Shown here: positions 26,594-35,340 of the stretch, one piece after another | How the letters are laid out: each line of letters begins with the position of its first letter | Position numbering within the stretch: position 1 is the first letter of the stretch | Origin: Paraburkholderia nodosa DSM 21604 | GTDB lineage: Bacteria; Pseudomonadota; Gammaproteobacteria; Burkholderiales; Burkholderiaceae | Length of the DNA: 64,000 nucleotides | NCBI RefSeq assembly: GCF_000519185.1 | Contig: NZ_JAFA01000013.1 | Location: 156,134 to 220,133, forward strand | Direction: 5' to 3' | Made by a program: the position numbers and the translations under genes | The notes under the pieces: model-generated | What the model was told of the DNA's origin: nothing | What the model saw: only the letters and a program-made list of their open reading frames with translations | The model's database searches: none

Positions 26594-28036
26594 ATGTCCG
26601 AATCCACTGCTGCGTCCAGCACCACTCCGTCGCCCCGCTCGCTGTCCGTGATGCTGTGGCTCGTCGCCACTGGCTTCTTCATGCAGACCCTCGATTCGAC
26701 CATCGTCAACACGGCGTTGCCGGCGATGGCGAAGAGTCTTGGCGAACTCCCGTTGCGCATGCAATCAGTCGTGATCGCGTATTCGCTCACGATGGCGGTG
26801 ATGATCCCCGTATCCGGCTGGCTCGCGGACAAGCTCGGCACGCGGCGCGTGTTCCTCGGCGCGATCTTCGTGTTCACGGTCGGCTCGCTCCTGTGCGCGA
26901 GCTCGCATACGCTGAACCAGTTGGTGGTCTCGCGCATCGCGCAGGGTGTGGGCGGCGCGATGCTGCTGCCGGTCGGCCGGCTTGCCGTGCTGCGCACGTT
27001 TCCCGCCGAACGCTATCTGCCCGCGCTCTCGTTCGTGGCGATTCCGGGGCTGATCGGCCCGCTCATCGGCCCGACGCTCGGCGGCTGGCTCGTGCAGATC
27101 GCCTCGTGGCACTGGATCTTTCTCATCAACGTGCCGGTGGGCGTGGTGGGCTGCGTCGCCACCTTCATCTTCATGCCCGACAGCCGCAACCCCGACACGC
27201 CGCGCTTCGACCTGCCGGGCTACCTGCTGCTCGTCATCGGCATGCTCGCGATTTCGTTCGCGCTCGACGGGCGCAGCGAGTTCGGCATCCAGCACGCCAC
27301 GGTGCTCGTGCTCTTCATCCTTTCGCTCGCCGCGTTCGTGGCCTACGGTCTGCACGCGGTGCGCACACCGCAGCCGATCTTTTCGCTCGACCTCTTCAAG
27401 ATCCACACCTTCAGCGTGGGCCTGCTCGGCAATCTGTTTGCGCGCATCGGCAGCGGCGCGATGCCGTATCTGATTCCGCTGCTGCTTCAGGTGGCACTCG
27501 GCTACACGGCCTTCGAGGCCGGCCTCATGATGCTGCCCACGGCCGCCGCGGGCATGTTCTCCAAGCGCCTCGTGACGTATCTCATCATGCGCTACGGCTA
27601 CCGCAGCGTGCTGGTCTCGAACACGGTGCTCGTCGGCCTCATGATGGCGAGCTTCGCGCTTTCCACGCCCAATGAGCCGCTGTGGATGCGCATCGCACAA
27701 CTGGCGATCTTCGGCGCCGTGAACTCGATGCAGTTCACGGCGATGAACACCCTCACGCTCAAGGATCTCGGCACGGGCGGCGCGAGCAGCGGCAACAGCC
27801 TCTTCTCGCTCGTGCAAATGCTCTCGATGAGCCTTGGCGTGACCGTCGCGGGCGCGCTGCTCACCACCTTCACGGGCATCATGGGCCACAAGACGGGCGA
27901 GAACGTGATTCCGGCGTTCCACGCGACCTTCATCTGCGTGGGCATCATCACGGCGGGTTCGTCGTGGATCTTCGCGCAGCTCGCGTCGGACCTGCGCCGC
28001 ACCGCGAAGAAGACCGATCCGTCCGAGCGGACCTGA
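26594..28036 (+). CDS. MFS multidrug efflux transporter, DHA2 family (MdtD-like)
   Basis: A 480-residue inner-membrane exporter with about 14 hydrophobic segments. The DHA2 signatures are visible: FFMQTLDSTIVNTALPAMA in the first segment, GWLADKLGTRR (motif A) and RIAQGVGGAMLLPVGRL (motif C-like). It resembles E. coli MdtD in length and motifs. ATG 26594 and the in-frame ATG 26561 both lack a clear ribosome site; the shorter was chosen because its N-terminus leads directly into the first membrane segment. Confidence 0.9.
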   Translation: MSESTAASSTTPSPRSLSVMLWLVATGFFMQTLDSTIVNTALPAMAKSLGELPLRMQSVVIAYSLTMAVMIPVSGWLADKLGTRRVFLGAIFVFTVGSLLCASSHTLNQLVVSRIAQGVGGAMLLPVGRLAVLRTFPAERYLPALSFVAIPGLIGPLIGPTLGGWLVQIASWHWIFLINVPVGVVGCVATFIFMPDSRNPDTPRFDLPGYLLLVIGMLAISFALDGRSEFGIQHATVLVLFILSLAAFVAYGLHAVRTPQPIFSLDLFKIHTFSVGLLGNLFARIGSGAMPYLIPLLLQVALGYTAFEAGLMMLPTAAAGMFSKRLVTYLIMRYGYRSVLVSNTVLVGLMMASFALSTPNEPLWMRIAQLAIFGAVNSMQFTAMNTLTLKDLGTGGASSGNSLFSLVQMLSMSLGVTVAGALLTTFTGIMGHKTGENVIPAFHATFICVGIITAGSSWIFAQLASDLRRTAKKTDPSERT

Positions 28037-28328
28037 CAGCGGACCTGTCAAGCCGGAGCCGCAGGCGCTGCGGCGGTCGTTGCGGTTGCATCCTCGCCGC
28101 CGGCGCGCGCACCGCAAAGGTGCGGCGCGCCTCGTGGCCGTGCGCCGCTCAGGTTCGCGCCGGGTTTGGGCACCAACCCGCACATCATCCCGAGATAGCG
28201 CGCGCGCCATCGCACGGGCCAATGGCCACGGGACCTGGGACTCGCACACTTTTTGCTGTCCTATCCTGTAAACTTGACGTTCACGCGTCCCGCCCGTCAC
28301 GTCCGTCCCGCGCGCCCTCGACACGAAA

Positions 28329-29600
28329 ATGACCAGCATGATCGACCTCGATCCCCCCGGCTTCCAGTCTCGCCCCATCGCCGGCGAAGAAGGCGCCCGC
28401 CGCACCGTGCTGTACGGCGGCTACACCGTCTTCAGCGTGTTCCAGCCCGTGTTTTCGGTTGCGCACCGGCGCGCGATCGGCTATCACGCGTCGCTGCGCG
28501 CGCACGACGAGCAGGGCCAGCAGGCGCCGTCGCAGGAGGTGTTCACGCAGGCGGCGCGCCGCGGCGACCTGCTCGAACTGGGGCGTCTCGCGGAATCGCT
28601 GCATCTGGGCAATTTCAACGCGTTCGATTCGCATGACGAATGGCTCTTTCTGAGCCTGCACCCGGCCGCGCTCATGGACACGAGCTACGGCGACGCCCTG
28701 CTCGCCGGCCTCAAGGCGCTCGGGCTGCAGCCGCAGCGCGTGGTGCTGGAGGTGTCGGAACAGGCGGGCGGCGAGAATCCACGCTTCGCGGAAATCATCG
28801 ACGGATTGCGCAAGGCGGGCTTCGTGATCGCGCTGGATGGCTTTGGCGCCAAGCATTCGAACATCGACCGCGTGTGGCAGTTGCGGCCCGACATTGTCAC
28901 GCTCGACCGCAGCCTGCTCGCCCAGGCGAGCCGCCACGCGCATATCGAGCGCGTGCTGCCGGGGCTCGTCTCGATGCTGCACGAGTCGGGTCAGCTCGTG
29001 CTCGTGGGCGGCCTCGCGACCGAGCGCGACGCGCTGATCGCGCTGGAGAGCAACGCCGACTTCGTACAGGGCGCGTATTTCGCGCGGCCCGACGTCGAGC
29101 CGGTGCCGCCGGCCAAGGCCGCGCAGCTCATGGACGATCTTTCGGCGCGCCTGCGCGAGCGCGTGGCCGCGCGCGAGCGTTCGCAGTCGGCGCGTCTCGC
29201 GCCGTACGTGAGCGCCATCGAAGCGGCGGCGAAGCAGCTCGCCGAGGGCGTGAACATGAGCGACGCCACGCTGCCGCTGCTCGGCCTCGACGACACGGCG
29301 CGCTGCTTCCTGCTCGACGCGTCGGGCCGCCAGATCGGCGACAACGTGCTGCCCGACGGCCGCACGTCGCAGCGCGCCAAGCGCTTCCGGCCACTGCTGC
29401 ATTCCGAGGGCGCAAGCTGGGAACGGCGGCCTTACTTCATCGGCGCCATGAAGGCGCCGGGCCGCGTGCAGTTCACACCGCCCTATCTTTCGATCAACGA
29501 GGCGCACCTGTGCGTCACGGCCTCGGTCGCCGTGCAAACGGAGCACGGCGTGCAGGTGCTTTGTGTCGATATCAACTGGGACGCCGCCCTGCGCGGCTAG
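28329..29600 (+). CDS. Degenerate EAL-domain protein
   Basis: A 423-residue protein with an EAL fold (about residues 30-265) whose catalytic motifs are lost. The EAL triplet reads HAS (residues 53-55, YHASLR). DDFGTGYSS reads LDGFGAKHSN, and the catalytic Lys segment reads RPDIVTLDRSLL. Hydrolysis of c-di-GMP is therefore unlikely. The C-terminal 150 residues (from about 285) resemble a Cache/PAS-like sensor region found in YuxH/EAL-type proteins. A scaffold or c-di-GMP receptor role is inference. Confidence 0.82.
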   Translation: MTSMIDLDPPGFQSRPIAGEEGARRTVLYGGYTVFSVFQPVFSVAHRRAIGYHASLRAHDEQGQQAPSQEVFTQAARRGDLLELGRLAESLHLGNFNAFDSHDEWLFLSLHPAALMDTSYGDALLAGLKALGLQPQRVVLEVSEQAGGENPRFAEIIDGLRKAGFVIALDGFGAKHSNIDRVWQLRPDIVTLDRSLLAQASRHAHIERVLPGLVSMLHESGQLVLVGGLATERDALIALESNADFVQGAYFARPDVEPVPPAKAAQLMDDLSARLRERVAARERSQSARLAPYVSAIEAAAKQLAEGVNMSDATLPLLGLDDTARCFLLDASGRQIGDNVLPDGRTSQRAKRFRPLLHSEGASWERRPYFIGAMKAPGRVQFTPPYLSINEAHLCVTASVAVQTEHGVQVLCVDINWDAALRG

Positions 29601-29624
29601 CGTCCGTCCAGGCCGAGGCCAGGC

Positions 29625-30737
29625 TCACGCGAGGACGAGCGGCTGCGTGAGCAGCGTGGCGCAGCCGTGTGTGGTGGTCGCGCGAGCGCTGACGCTGAGC
29701 GTGGACACGCACGCCGCGCCGTCGCTCGAGGCAAGCCGGGCCAGCATCTTGCGCACCGCCTCGCCGCCGAAAGCCCGGTTCGCCGCCTGGAGCCGGTTGG
29801 CCGGCCCCGCGCTCCCCTCTTCCATCGCCGCCACGCAAACAACCGGCTCGGGCAGCCCGTCGCGGTCGTCGCGCACATGCAGCCAGGCGGCGAGCGCGCC
29901 GTCCTGCGCGACGAGCGCCACGCCCGGCTCGCCGTCCAGCGCCAGCGCTTCGGCGCGCAGGACGTGCGCGGCGTGCGCTTCCTGCGAGGCCTGGCCGTGA
30001 GCCACTTCGGCCACGCTCGCCGCGACCAGCGCGTTTGCCGTCACCCCGAGCAAATCCATCAATCCCACGCGATCCTGTGCATGCAGCACGTCGCGCAAAC
30101 GCTCGACCGTGCGCGCGTGCTGCACTTTGTCGGCTGGCGCCGCCCGCGGCGCGGCCTCGCGGGCGAGCCGAACGCGGGCACGCCGCACGATCTGCCGGCA
30201 ATGCTCGTTCGTACAGCCGGTGAGCGCGCCGATCTGCGCGTAGTCGCAGTCGAAGGCCTCGCGCAGCACGAACACCGCCTGCTCGAGGGGTCCCAGCCTC
30301 TCGAGCAGGAGCCGCAGCGCGTCCGAGAAGCGCCGCGCGCGCAAGCCCGCCTCTTCCGCAGAGGGCGCCGCGTCGTCGAGCCACGCGGCCTCGTGTTCGC
30401 CGGCATGCTCACGACGCAAGCGCCGCAGCCGGTCGATCGCGAGGCGCACGGTGACCGTGGCGAGCCACGCCTGCGGTGCGCGCAGGGCCGGTGCGTCGGC
30501 GTCGCGCCAGCGGAACCACGCGTCCTGCACGACGTCCTCGGCCTCCGCGCGGCTGCCCAGCACGCGTGCGGCCAGCGCAATGAGCCGAGCGCGCGCCTCG
30601 CCGAAGGCGGCGGCGCGGCGCGCGTCGGTCCACGCTGCTGCCTCTGGCCCGGCTTCGTCGCTCACTGGGGTCGCAGCCTCATTGCGCCCAGCGCCCTCCA
30701 GACTCGTTGCTTCGATTGTGTCGATCGCCTGCGTCAT
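29625..30737 (-). CDS. ECF sigma factor with C-terminal SnoaL-like domain (ECF41/SigJ-like)
   Basis: A 370-residue sigma-70 family factor. Region 2 (RLIALAARVLGSRAEAEDVVQDAWFRW) and region 4 (LGPLEQAVFVLREAFDCDYAQIGALTG) fill the first 200 residues. A C-terminal extension of about 150 residues (DRVGLMDLLGVTANALV and after) matches the SnoaL-like domain that autoregulates ECF41 factors in place of an anti-sigma partner. The neighbouring genes in the window do not include the COE or oxidoreductase partner often linked to ECF41. Its regulon is unknown. Confidence 0.88.
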   Translation of the reverse strand: MTQAIDTIEATSLEGAGRNEAATPVSDEAGPEAAAWTDARRAAAFGEARARLIALAARVLGSRAEAEDVVQDAWFRWRDADAPALRAPQAWLATVTVRLAIDRLRRLRREHAGEHEAAWLDDAAPSAEEAGLRARRFSDALRLLLERLGPLEQAVFVLREAFDCDYAQIGALTGCTNEHCRQIVRRARVRLAREAAPRAAPADKVQHARTVERLRDVLHAQDRVGLMDLLGVTANALVAASVAEVAHGQASQEAHAAHVLRAEALALDGEPGVALVAQDGALAAWLHVRDDRDGLPEPVVCVAAMEEGSAGPANRLQAANRAFGGEAVRKMLARLASSDGAACVSTLSVSARATTTHGCATLLTQPLVLA

Positions 30738-30928
30738 TCGCTTCGCTCCTTCGCCATGCGTGCTCGCTCCCGCCCGTTTCCCTCATGACGTCCGGCGCAC
30801 GGCCGGCGTGACAGCCGCACGCAAAAATATTCTCGTCACGCGCGGGCCGCGGCGGGCGTCATGGCAGCAGCGGCGCAATCGCGCCGCCAACGCCAACCGC
30901 CGTCAACGGAAAAAACACGAGGCCAGTC

Positions 30929-31573
30929 ATGCCATCCTTTGCACTGAATCATGCAGCATTGCCGCCGAGCGCGCTCAATCTCGTCCCGACCGTGATCGAA
31001 ACCTCGGGGCGCGGCGAGCGCGCCTACGACATCTACTCGCGCCTCTTGCGCGAGCGCATCGTGTTCCTCGTCGGGCCGGTGACCGAGCAAAGCGCGAGCC
31101 TCGTGGTCGCGCAACTGCTCTTTCTCGAAGCGGAAAACGCGGACAAGGACATCAGCTTCTATATCAACTCGCCGGGCGGATCGGTCTACGACGGACTCGC
31201 CATTTACGACACGATGCAATTCATCAAGCCCGATGTCTCGACACTGTGCACGGGTTTCGCCGCCAGCATGGGGTCGTTTTTGCTCGCCGCGGGCGCGCAT
31301 GGAAAACGCTTCGCACTACCAAACGCGCGCATCATGATCCATCAGCCTTCGGGTGGCGGCCAGGGCACCGCCGCCGATGTCGAGCTGCAGGCGCGCGAGA
31401 TCCTGTACCTGCGCGAGCGCCTGAACGCGATGCTCGCCGCGCGTACCGGACGCAGCATCGAGCAGATCGCGCACGACAGCGACCGCGACAACTTCATGTC
31501 GGCCCAGGCGGCCGCCGAATACGGCTTGATCGACCGCGTGCTCGAGTCACGCGACGACCCGTTACTGCGCTAA
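30929..31573 (+). CDS. clpP: ATP-dependent Clp protease proteolytic subunit, second copy
   Basis: A 214-residue serine peptidase. The catalytic triad is present: Ser113 in GFAASMGSFLLAAG, His138 in IMIHQPSGG and Asp187 in DSDRDNFM. Other family motifs are INSPGGSVYDGLAIYD and AEYGLIDRVL. There is no tig or clpX beside it, so this is a stand-alone paralogue rather than the core tig-clpP-clpX copy. An N-terminal extension of about 20 residues (FALNHAALPPSALNLVPTV) may be processed, as in other ClpP precursors. Confidence 0.94.
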   Translation: MPSFALNHAALPPSALNLVPTVIETSGRGERAYDIYSRLLRERIVFLVGPVTEQSASLVVAQLLFLEAENADKDISFYINSPGGSVYDGLAIYDTMQFIKPDVSTLCTGFAASMGSFLLAAGAHGKRFALPNARIMIHQPSGGGQGTAADVELQAREILYLRERLNAMLAARTGRSIEQIAHDSDRDNFMSAQAAAEYGLIDRVLESRDDPLLR

Positions 31574-31598
31574 GGCGCGGTGTTTGCGGCGCGCGGGC

Positions 31599-32249
31599 TC
31601 ACGCGAGCCGCACGGCGAGCCACGCCGCCAGCACGCCCTTGTACTCGGCGACCAGCAGCTTGCGCTCTTTCGGCTTCGCCGCGGCGTATAGTGGGTTGAG
31701 GCTCTTGATGACCTGCAGCATGACTTCGGCCACGCGATAGGCCTCATCGGACGCAAGCGCCGGCTGATAACGCAGGAAGAGCGCCGTGAAACGCTGGCGC
31801 AGCAGATTGCGCACGGCCGCATCGCGCTTGAAGCCGAGCGGCACGGAAAGCAGGGGCAAATACGCGGGATAGTCGTGCATCAGATCGACCATCAGGTCGA
31901 ACAGACGCTCGACCAGCTGCGCGAGCGGCAGCTTGCCTGCATCGTCGTGCGCGGCGATGAGCGCGCTCCAGCGCGCGTCCATTTCGTCGCCGTAGCGCTT
32001 ACGCAGCGCGAGGGCCAGTGCCTCCTTGTTCGGAAAGTACTGGTACGCAGCGCCCACCGAAACGCCCGCCTGCTGGGCGATCTGCGTCATCGTTGCCACT
32101 TCGAAGCCGCGCTCGGCGAAGGCTTCGCCGGCGGCTTCGAGCAGCGCGTCGACCGTGCGCGCCGCGCGTTCCTGGCGCGGCACGCGCCGGGCGTTTTCGC
32201 GTGCCGCTTCCTTTTGCGCCTCCTTGCGGGCGAGCGGATCTGCCGCCAT
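31599..32249 (-). CDS. TetR-family transcriptional regulator
   Basis: A 216-residue repressor. The HTH lies at about residues 30-75: ALLEAAGEAFAERGFEVATMTQIAQQAGVSVGAAYQYF (in parts), with PNKEAL after it. The ligand domain is divergent. ATG 32249 has AAGGAGG 8 bases upstream; an in-frame GTG at 32267 would overlap that site. It is divergent from an isochorismatase-fold gene, with palindromic repeats between them, so it most likely controls that gene and itself. Confidence 0.92.
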   Translation of the reverse strand: MAADPLARKEAQKEAARENARRVPRQERAARTVDALLEAAGEAFAERGFEVATMTQIAQQAGVSVGAAYQYFPNKEALALALRKRYGDEMDARWSALIAAHDDAGKLPLAQLVERLFDLMVDLMHDYPAYLPLLSVPLGFKRDAAVRNLLRQRFTALFLRYQPALASDEAYRVAEVMLQVIKSLNPLYAAAKPKERKLLVAEYKGVLAAWLAVRLA

Positions 32250-32261
32250 ATCTGAAGCCTC

Positions 32262-32309
32262 CTTCACATTCGTGTATGATTATGTGAAGCCATCCTCACA
32301 TATAGGTGA
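32262..32309. promoter_or_regulatory. Candidate TetR operators between the TetR and isochorismatase-like genes
   Basis: CTTCACAT (32262-32269) and ATGTGAAG (32282-32289) form an 8-bp inverted repeat with a 12-base spacer. A second, shorter dyad TCAC...GTGA lies at 32296-32309 next to the isochorismatase-like start. The 45-base divergent gap is almost filled by these elements. Confidence 0.55.
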
Positions 32310-32312
32310 ACC

Positions 32313-32888
32313 ATGACGCAAGCACTTTCACTGAACGCGCGCACCACGGCGCTCGTGATGATCGACCTTCAGCACGGCATCGTAGGCCGCCAGGTCGCGC
32401 CCTATAGCGGCGCGCAGGTGGTGGCCAACGCCAAACCGCTCGCCGACGCACTGCGCGCCAAGGGCGGCACCGTCGTCTGGGTGCACGTGCTCCTGAACGA
32501 ACTGCTCGCGCTGCCCGCCGACGCGCCCGGCCGCACGCCCGACACGCCGCCCGCACCGGCCGAGGCCTCCGAACTCGTGCCCGAGATCGGCGCGCAACCC
32601 GAGGACGTGATCGTCGCGAAGCGCCAATGGGGCGCGTTCTACGGCACCAACCTCGAGCAGCAGTTGCGCCGCCGCGGCATCGACACCATCGTCATCGGCG
32701 GCATCGCCACGAACTTCGGCGTCGAATCCACCGCGCGCGCGGCGTTCGATCTCGGCTTCAAGCTGGTGTTCGTCGAAGACGCCACGTCCGGTCTGAACGA
32801 AGAGATGCATCACTTCTCGTTCGAGAAGCTGTTCCGCCACATGGGCCACGTGCGCTCGACGCAGGAAACCATCGCCACGTTTGTGTAA
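32313..32888 (+). CDS. Isochorismatase-fold protein, YecD-like, lacking the catalytic Cys
   Basis: A 191-residue cysteine-hydrolase-fold protein. Asp18 (MIDLQHGI) and Lys103 (VAKRQWGAFYGT) of the usual triad are present. The nucleophile position in TNxCVESTAR is Gly136 (IATNFGVESTAR), as I recall for E. coli YecD. Classical amidohydrolase activity is therefore doubtful. It is under a divergent TetR gene and has its own terminator. Confidence 0.88.
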   Translation: MTQALSLNARTTALVMIDLQHGIVGRQVAPYSGAQVVANAKPLADALRAKGGTVVWVHVLLNELLALPADAPGRTPDTPPAPAEASELVPEIGAQPEDVIVAKRQWGAFYGTNLEQQLRRRGIDTIVIGGIATNFGVESTARAAFDLGFKLVFVEDATSGLNEEMHHFSFEKLFRHMGHVRSTQETIATFV

Positions 32889-32904
32889 AACACTTCGCGC
32901 AAAA

Positions 32905-32939
32905 CAAAAAAGCCCTCGATTCGCATCGAGGGCTTTTTG
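32905..32939. terminator. Bidirectional terminator between the isochorismatase-like gene and sodB
   Basis: The stem AAGCCCTCGA / TCGAGGGCTT (32911-32920 with 32927-32936) has A-run on the left and T-run on the right, so it can serve both convergent genes. Confidence 0.9.
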
Positions 32940-32981
32940 CATGTGCCGCAGCCAGTGCGGCGCACAGAACAGGGCTTCGTA

Positions 32982-33560
32982 TTACGCGAAGTTCTGTGCT
33001 GCGAAGTTCCAGTTCACGATGTTCCAGAATGCTTCGACGAACTTCGGACGCGCGTTGCGGTAGTCGATGTAGTAAGCGTGTTCCCACACGTCGATCGTGA
33101 GGAGCGCACGGGCGTCGGTCGTGAGCGGCGTGGCGGCGTTGCTGGTCGACACGATGTCGAGCGAGCCGTCAGCCTTCTTCACGAGCCACGTCCAGCCCGA
33201 ACCGAAGTTGCCCACGGCAGCCTTCGTGAAGGCTTCCTTGAACGCGTCGTAGGAGCCCCACTTCGCGTTGATCGCGTCGCCGAGCGCGCCCGACGGTGCG
33301 CCGCCGCCTTGCGGCGAGAGGCTGTTCCAGAAGAACGTGTGATTCCAGATCTGCGCCGAGTTGTTGAACACGCCACCCGACGACTTCTTGACGATCTCTT
33401 CGAGCGAGAGCTTTTCGAACTCGGTGCCCGGAATCAGGTTGTTCAGATTCGTGACGTAAGCCTGGTGGTGCTTGCCGTAGTGGAACTCGAGCGTCTCTTC
33501 CGACATGTGCGGAGCGAGGGCGTTCTTCGCGAACGGCAGCGGCGGGAGCGTAAATGACAT
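32982..33560 (-). CDS. sodB: Superoxide dismutase, Fe type
   Basis: A 192-residue cytoplasmic enzyme that dismutates superoxide. The metal ligands are His27 (FHYGKHHQAY), His74 (IWNHTFFW), Asp157 and His161 (DVWEHAYYIDYRN). The SPQGGG segment and the dimer motif agree with Fe-SOD. ATG 33560 gives the standard N-terminus SFTLPPLPFAKNAL; the frame upstream is non-homologous. An unusual phased repeat array lies 222-298 bases upstream. Confidence 0.97.
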   Translation of the reverse strand: MSFTLPPLPFAKNALAPHMSEETLEFHYGKHHQAYVTNLNNLIPGTEFEKLSLEEIVKKSSGGVFNNSAQIWNHTFFWNSLSPQGGGAPSGALGDAINAKWGSYDAFKEAFTKAAVGNFGSGWTWLVKKADGSLDIVSTSNAATPLTTDARALLTIDVWEHAYYIDYRNARPKFVEAFWNIVNWNFAAQNFA

Positions 33561-33781
33561 GATGCGGTTCCTTCGTCGTGTTATGGGGAGTTCTGCGTGA
33601 TAACCGGCATGGAGCACTCGATTGTAGGCGAGTTGGAATAACCCCGCAAACGAGCGGCCTTTATGCCGGATATCGTTTGCGCGGGGCTTTCGCGGATGAA
33701 CTGCGGCGCGGTTTTTCGTCGATACAACGACGCTCGAACAACGCTTTCCATGCCGCGCTTTCCATGCCCGCTTCGCACGCG

Positions 33782-33858
33782 GGCAAGACGGCTGCAATCG
33801 CTTTGCAATCTCCACGCAACCGGCGTGCAAACTTCCTGCAACGAGACTGCAACAATCG
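33782..33858 (+). repeat. Seven GCAA motifs with exact 11-bp period
   Basis: GCAA starts at 33783, 33794, 33805, 33816, 33827, 33838 and 33849, each 11 bases apart; five of the seven are preceded by T. The 7 intervening bases are not conserved, so this is a phased motif array rather than a simple tandem duplication. The spacing places all motifs on nearly one face of the helix. Confidence 0.8.
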
Positions 33859-33861
33859 TTC

Positions 33862-33887
33862 GCCGCCACGATGTTTCGTCGTGGCGG
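33862..33887 (-). other. GC-rich hairpin downstream of xseA
   Basis: GCCGCCACGA (33862-33871) pairs with TCGTGGCGGC (33878-33887) around a 6-base loop. It lies 76 bases beyond the xseA stop, but there is no T-run on either side, so a terminator call is weak. Confidence 0.4.
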
Positions 33888-33963
33888 CTAGCGATCGTGC
33901 GAATGCGCCGGTTCTTCCTTGTGCAGCAAACATCGGACCTGACAGGCTGACTGCGGGCCTGAT

Positions 33964-35340
33964 TCAGAAACCGTCGGCGAGGCGCGGCTGGACATCGGCG
34001 AGCGCGACGTCGGCGCTGCCCTGCGCGAGGTGCACCGTAAGCCGCTTGCCCGGCTTGAGCGCGGCGGGCGAGCGTATCGCCGCGCCGCTTTGCGCGTCGA
34101 GCAGCGCTGCATAGCCGCGCTCGAACGTGCGCTGCGGGCTCAGCACTTCGAGCCGTGCCGTGAGTTCCGAAACGCGTGCTGCCTCGCGCTCGCGCTGACG
34201 CGCGAAGGCGCCGTCCAGACGCCGACCAAGCGACTCCAGCTGGGCGCGCTGCGCGGCGGCGTCGGGCCGCGCGCGCTGCCAGCGCATCTGCATGACGTTC
34301 AGGCGCGCACGCGCCTCGGCGCTGGCGCGCGAGCCCGCCGAGGCGAGCCGTATCGTCAACTGGCGCAAGTGCGTGCGCTGCTGCGCAAGCCGCTCGACGG
34401 GCGAAACGAGCCGGCGCGCCAGCCAGTCGAGCTGCTGCGCGCGCCGCTCGAGCAGACGGCCGAAATCGCGTGCGAGCGCGGCATGGCGCTGGTCGAGATC
34501 GCGCAGCAGCAGCGTGCGCTGCGGACTGACGAGTTCAGCCGCGCCAGTGGGCGTTGGCGCGCGCACGTCGGCGGCGAAATCGGCGATCGTGAAATCGGTT
34601 TCGTGCCCCACGCCGCTCACCACCGGAATGCCGCTGGCCGCGATCGCGCGCGCAAGCACCTCGTCGTTGAACGACCACAGGTCCTCGATCGAGCCCCCGC
34701 CGCGGCACACGACAAGCACGTCCACTTCGTTGCGCGCGTTCGCGGTTTCCAGCATCGTCGTGAGCTTTTCTGCCGAGCCCGCGCCCTGCACCGGCGCGGG
34801 GTAGACGATCACCGGCACGTGCGGCGCCCGGCGGCACAACGTGGTGAGCACGTCGCGCAGCGCGGCGGCCTGCATCGACGTAATCACGCCGATCGCGCGC
34901 GGATGCGAGGGCAGCGTGCGTTTGCGCTCGGGGTCGAAGAGCCCTTCGGCCTCGAGTTGCGCCTTCAGGCGCAGGAAGGCTTCGTAGAGCCGGCCCTGGC
35001 CGGTGCGCCGCACGGCCTCGACGTTCAGCTGGAGTTCGCCGCGCGGCTCGTACATCGTGACGAGCGCGCGCACTTCGATGCGGTCGCCCTCGCGCGGCGT
35101 GAATTCAGCGTACTGGGCGCGCCCGCGGAACATCACGCAGCGAATCTGCGCCTGGGCGTCCTTGATCGAAAAGTACCAGTGGCCACTTGCGGCGCGCGTA
35201 AAGTTGGACACTTCGCCGGAAATCCATGCAAGCGGGAACGTGCGCTCGAGCATCGAGGCGATCGCCCGGTTGAGCGCCGAGACCGGCACGACGACGTCGC
35301 CCGAAGGCGCGGAGGAAGCGGAAAAACGGTCGGATAGCAT
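33964..35340 (-). CDS. xseA: Exodeoxyribonuclease VII large subunit
   Basis: A 458-residue subunit of exonuclease VII, which degrades single-stranded DNA together with XseB (not in this window). The N-terminal OB domain contains WISGEVSNFTRAASGHWYFSIKD (in parts). The catalytic region holds IGVITSMQAAALRDVLTTL, RGGGSIEDLWSFNDE and GVGHETDFTIADFAADVRAPTPT (in parts). A long coiled-coil region follows, and the end shows FERGYAAL. ATG 35340 matches the family N-terminus (VVVPVSALNRAI nearby). Confidence 0.96.
   Translation of the reverse strand: MLSDRFSASSAPSGDVVVPVSALNRAIASMLERTFPLAWISGEVSNFTRAASGHWYFSIKDAQAQIRCVMFRGRAQYAEFTPREGDRIEVRALVTMYEPRGELQLNVEAVRRTGQGRLYEAFLRLKAQLEAEGLFDPERKRTLPSHPRAIGVITSMQAAALRDVLTTLCRRAPHVPVIVYPAPVQGAGSAEKLTTMLETANARNEVDVLVVCRGGGSIEDLWSFNDEVLARAIAASGIPVVSGVGHETDFTIADFAADVRAPTPTGAAELVSPQRTLLLRDLDQRHAALARDFGRLLERRAQQLDWLARRLVSPVERLAQQRTHLRQLTIRLASAGSRASAEARARLNVMQMRWQRARPDAAAQRAQLESLGRRLDGAFARQREREAARVSELTARLEVLSPQRTFERGYAALLDAQSGAAIRSPAALKPGKRLTVHLAQGSADVALADVQPRLADGF

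Larger units (their letters stand above)
33561..33963 (-). other. Intergenic region between xseA and sodB
   Basis: No gene is supported in these 403 bases. The region holds, from the sodB side outward, the sodB promoter zone, the seven-copy 11-bp repeat array (33782-33858) and a strong GC hairpin (33862-33887). Confidence 0.6.

Noticed and set aside
26765..28405. A 546-codon minus-strand frame opposite the MFS gene
   Set aside because: Composition is Arg/His/Ala-rich shadow; the plus strand gives a clear transporter.
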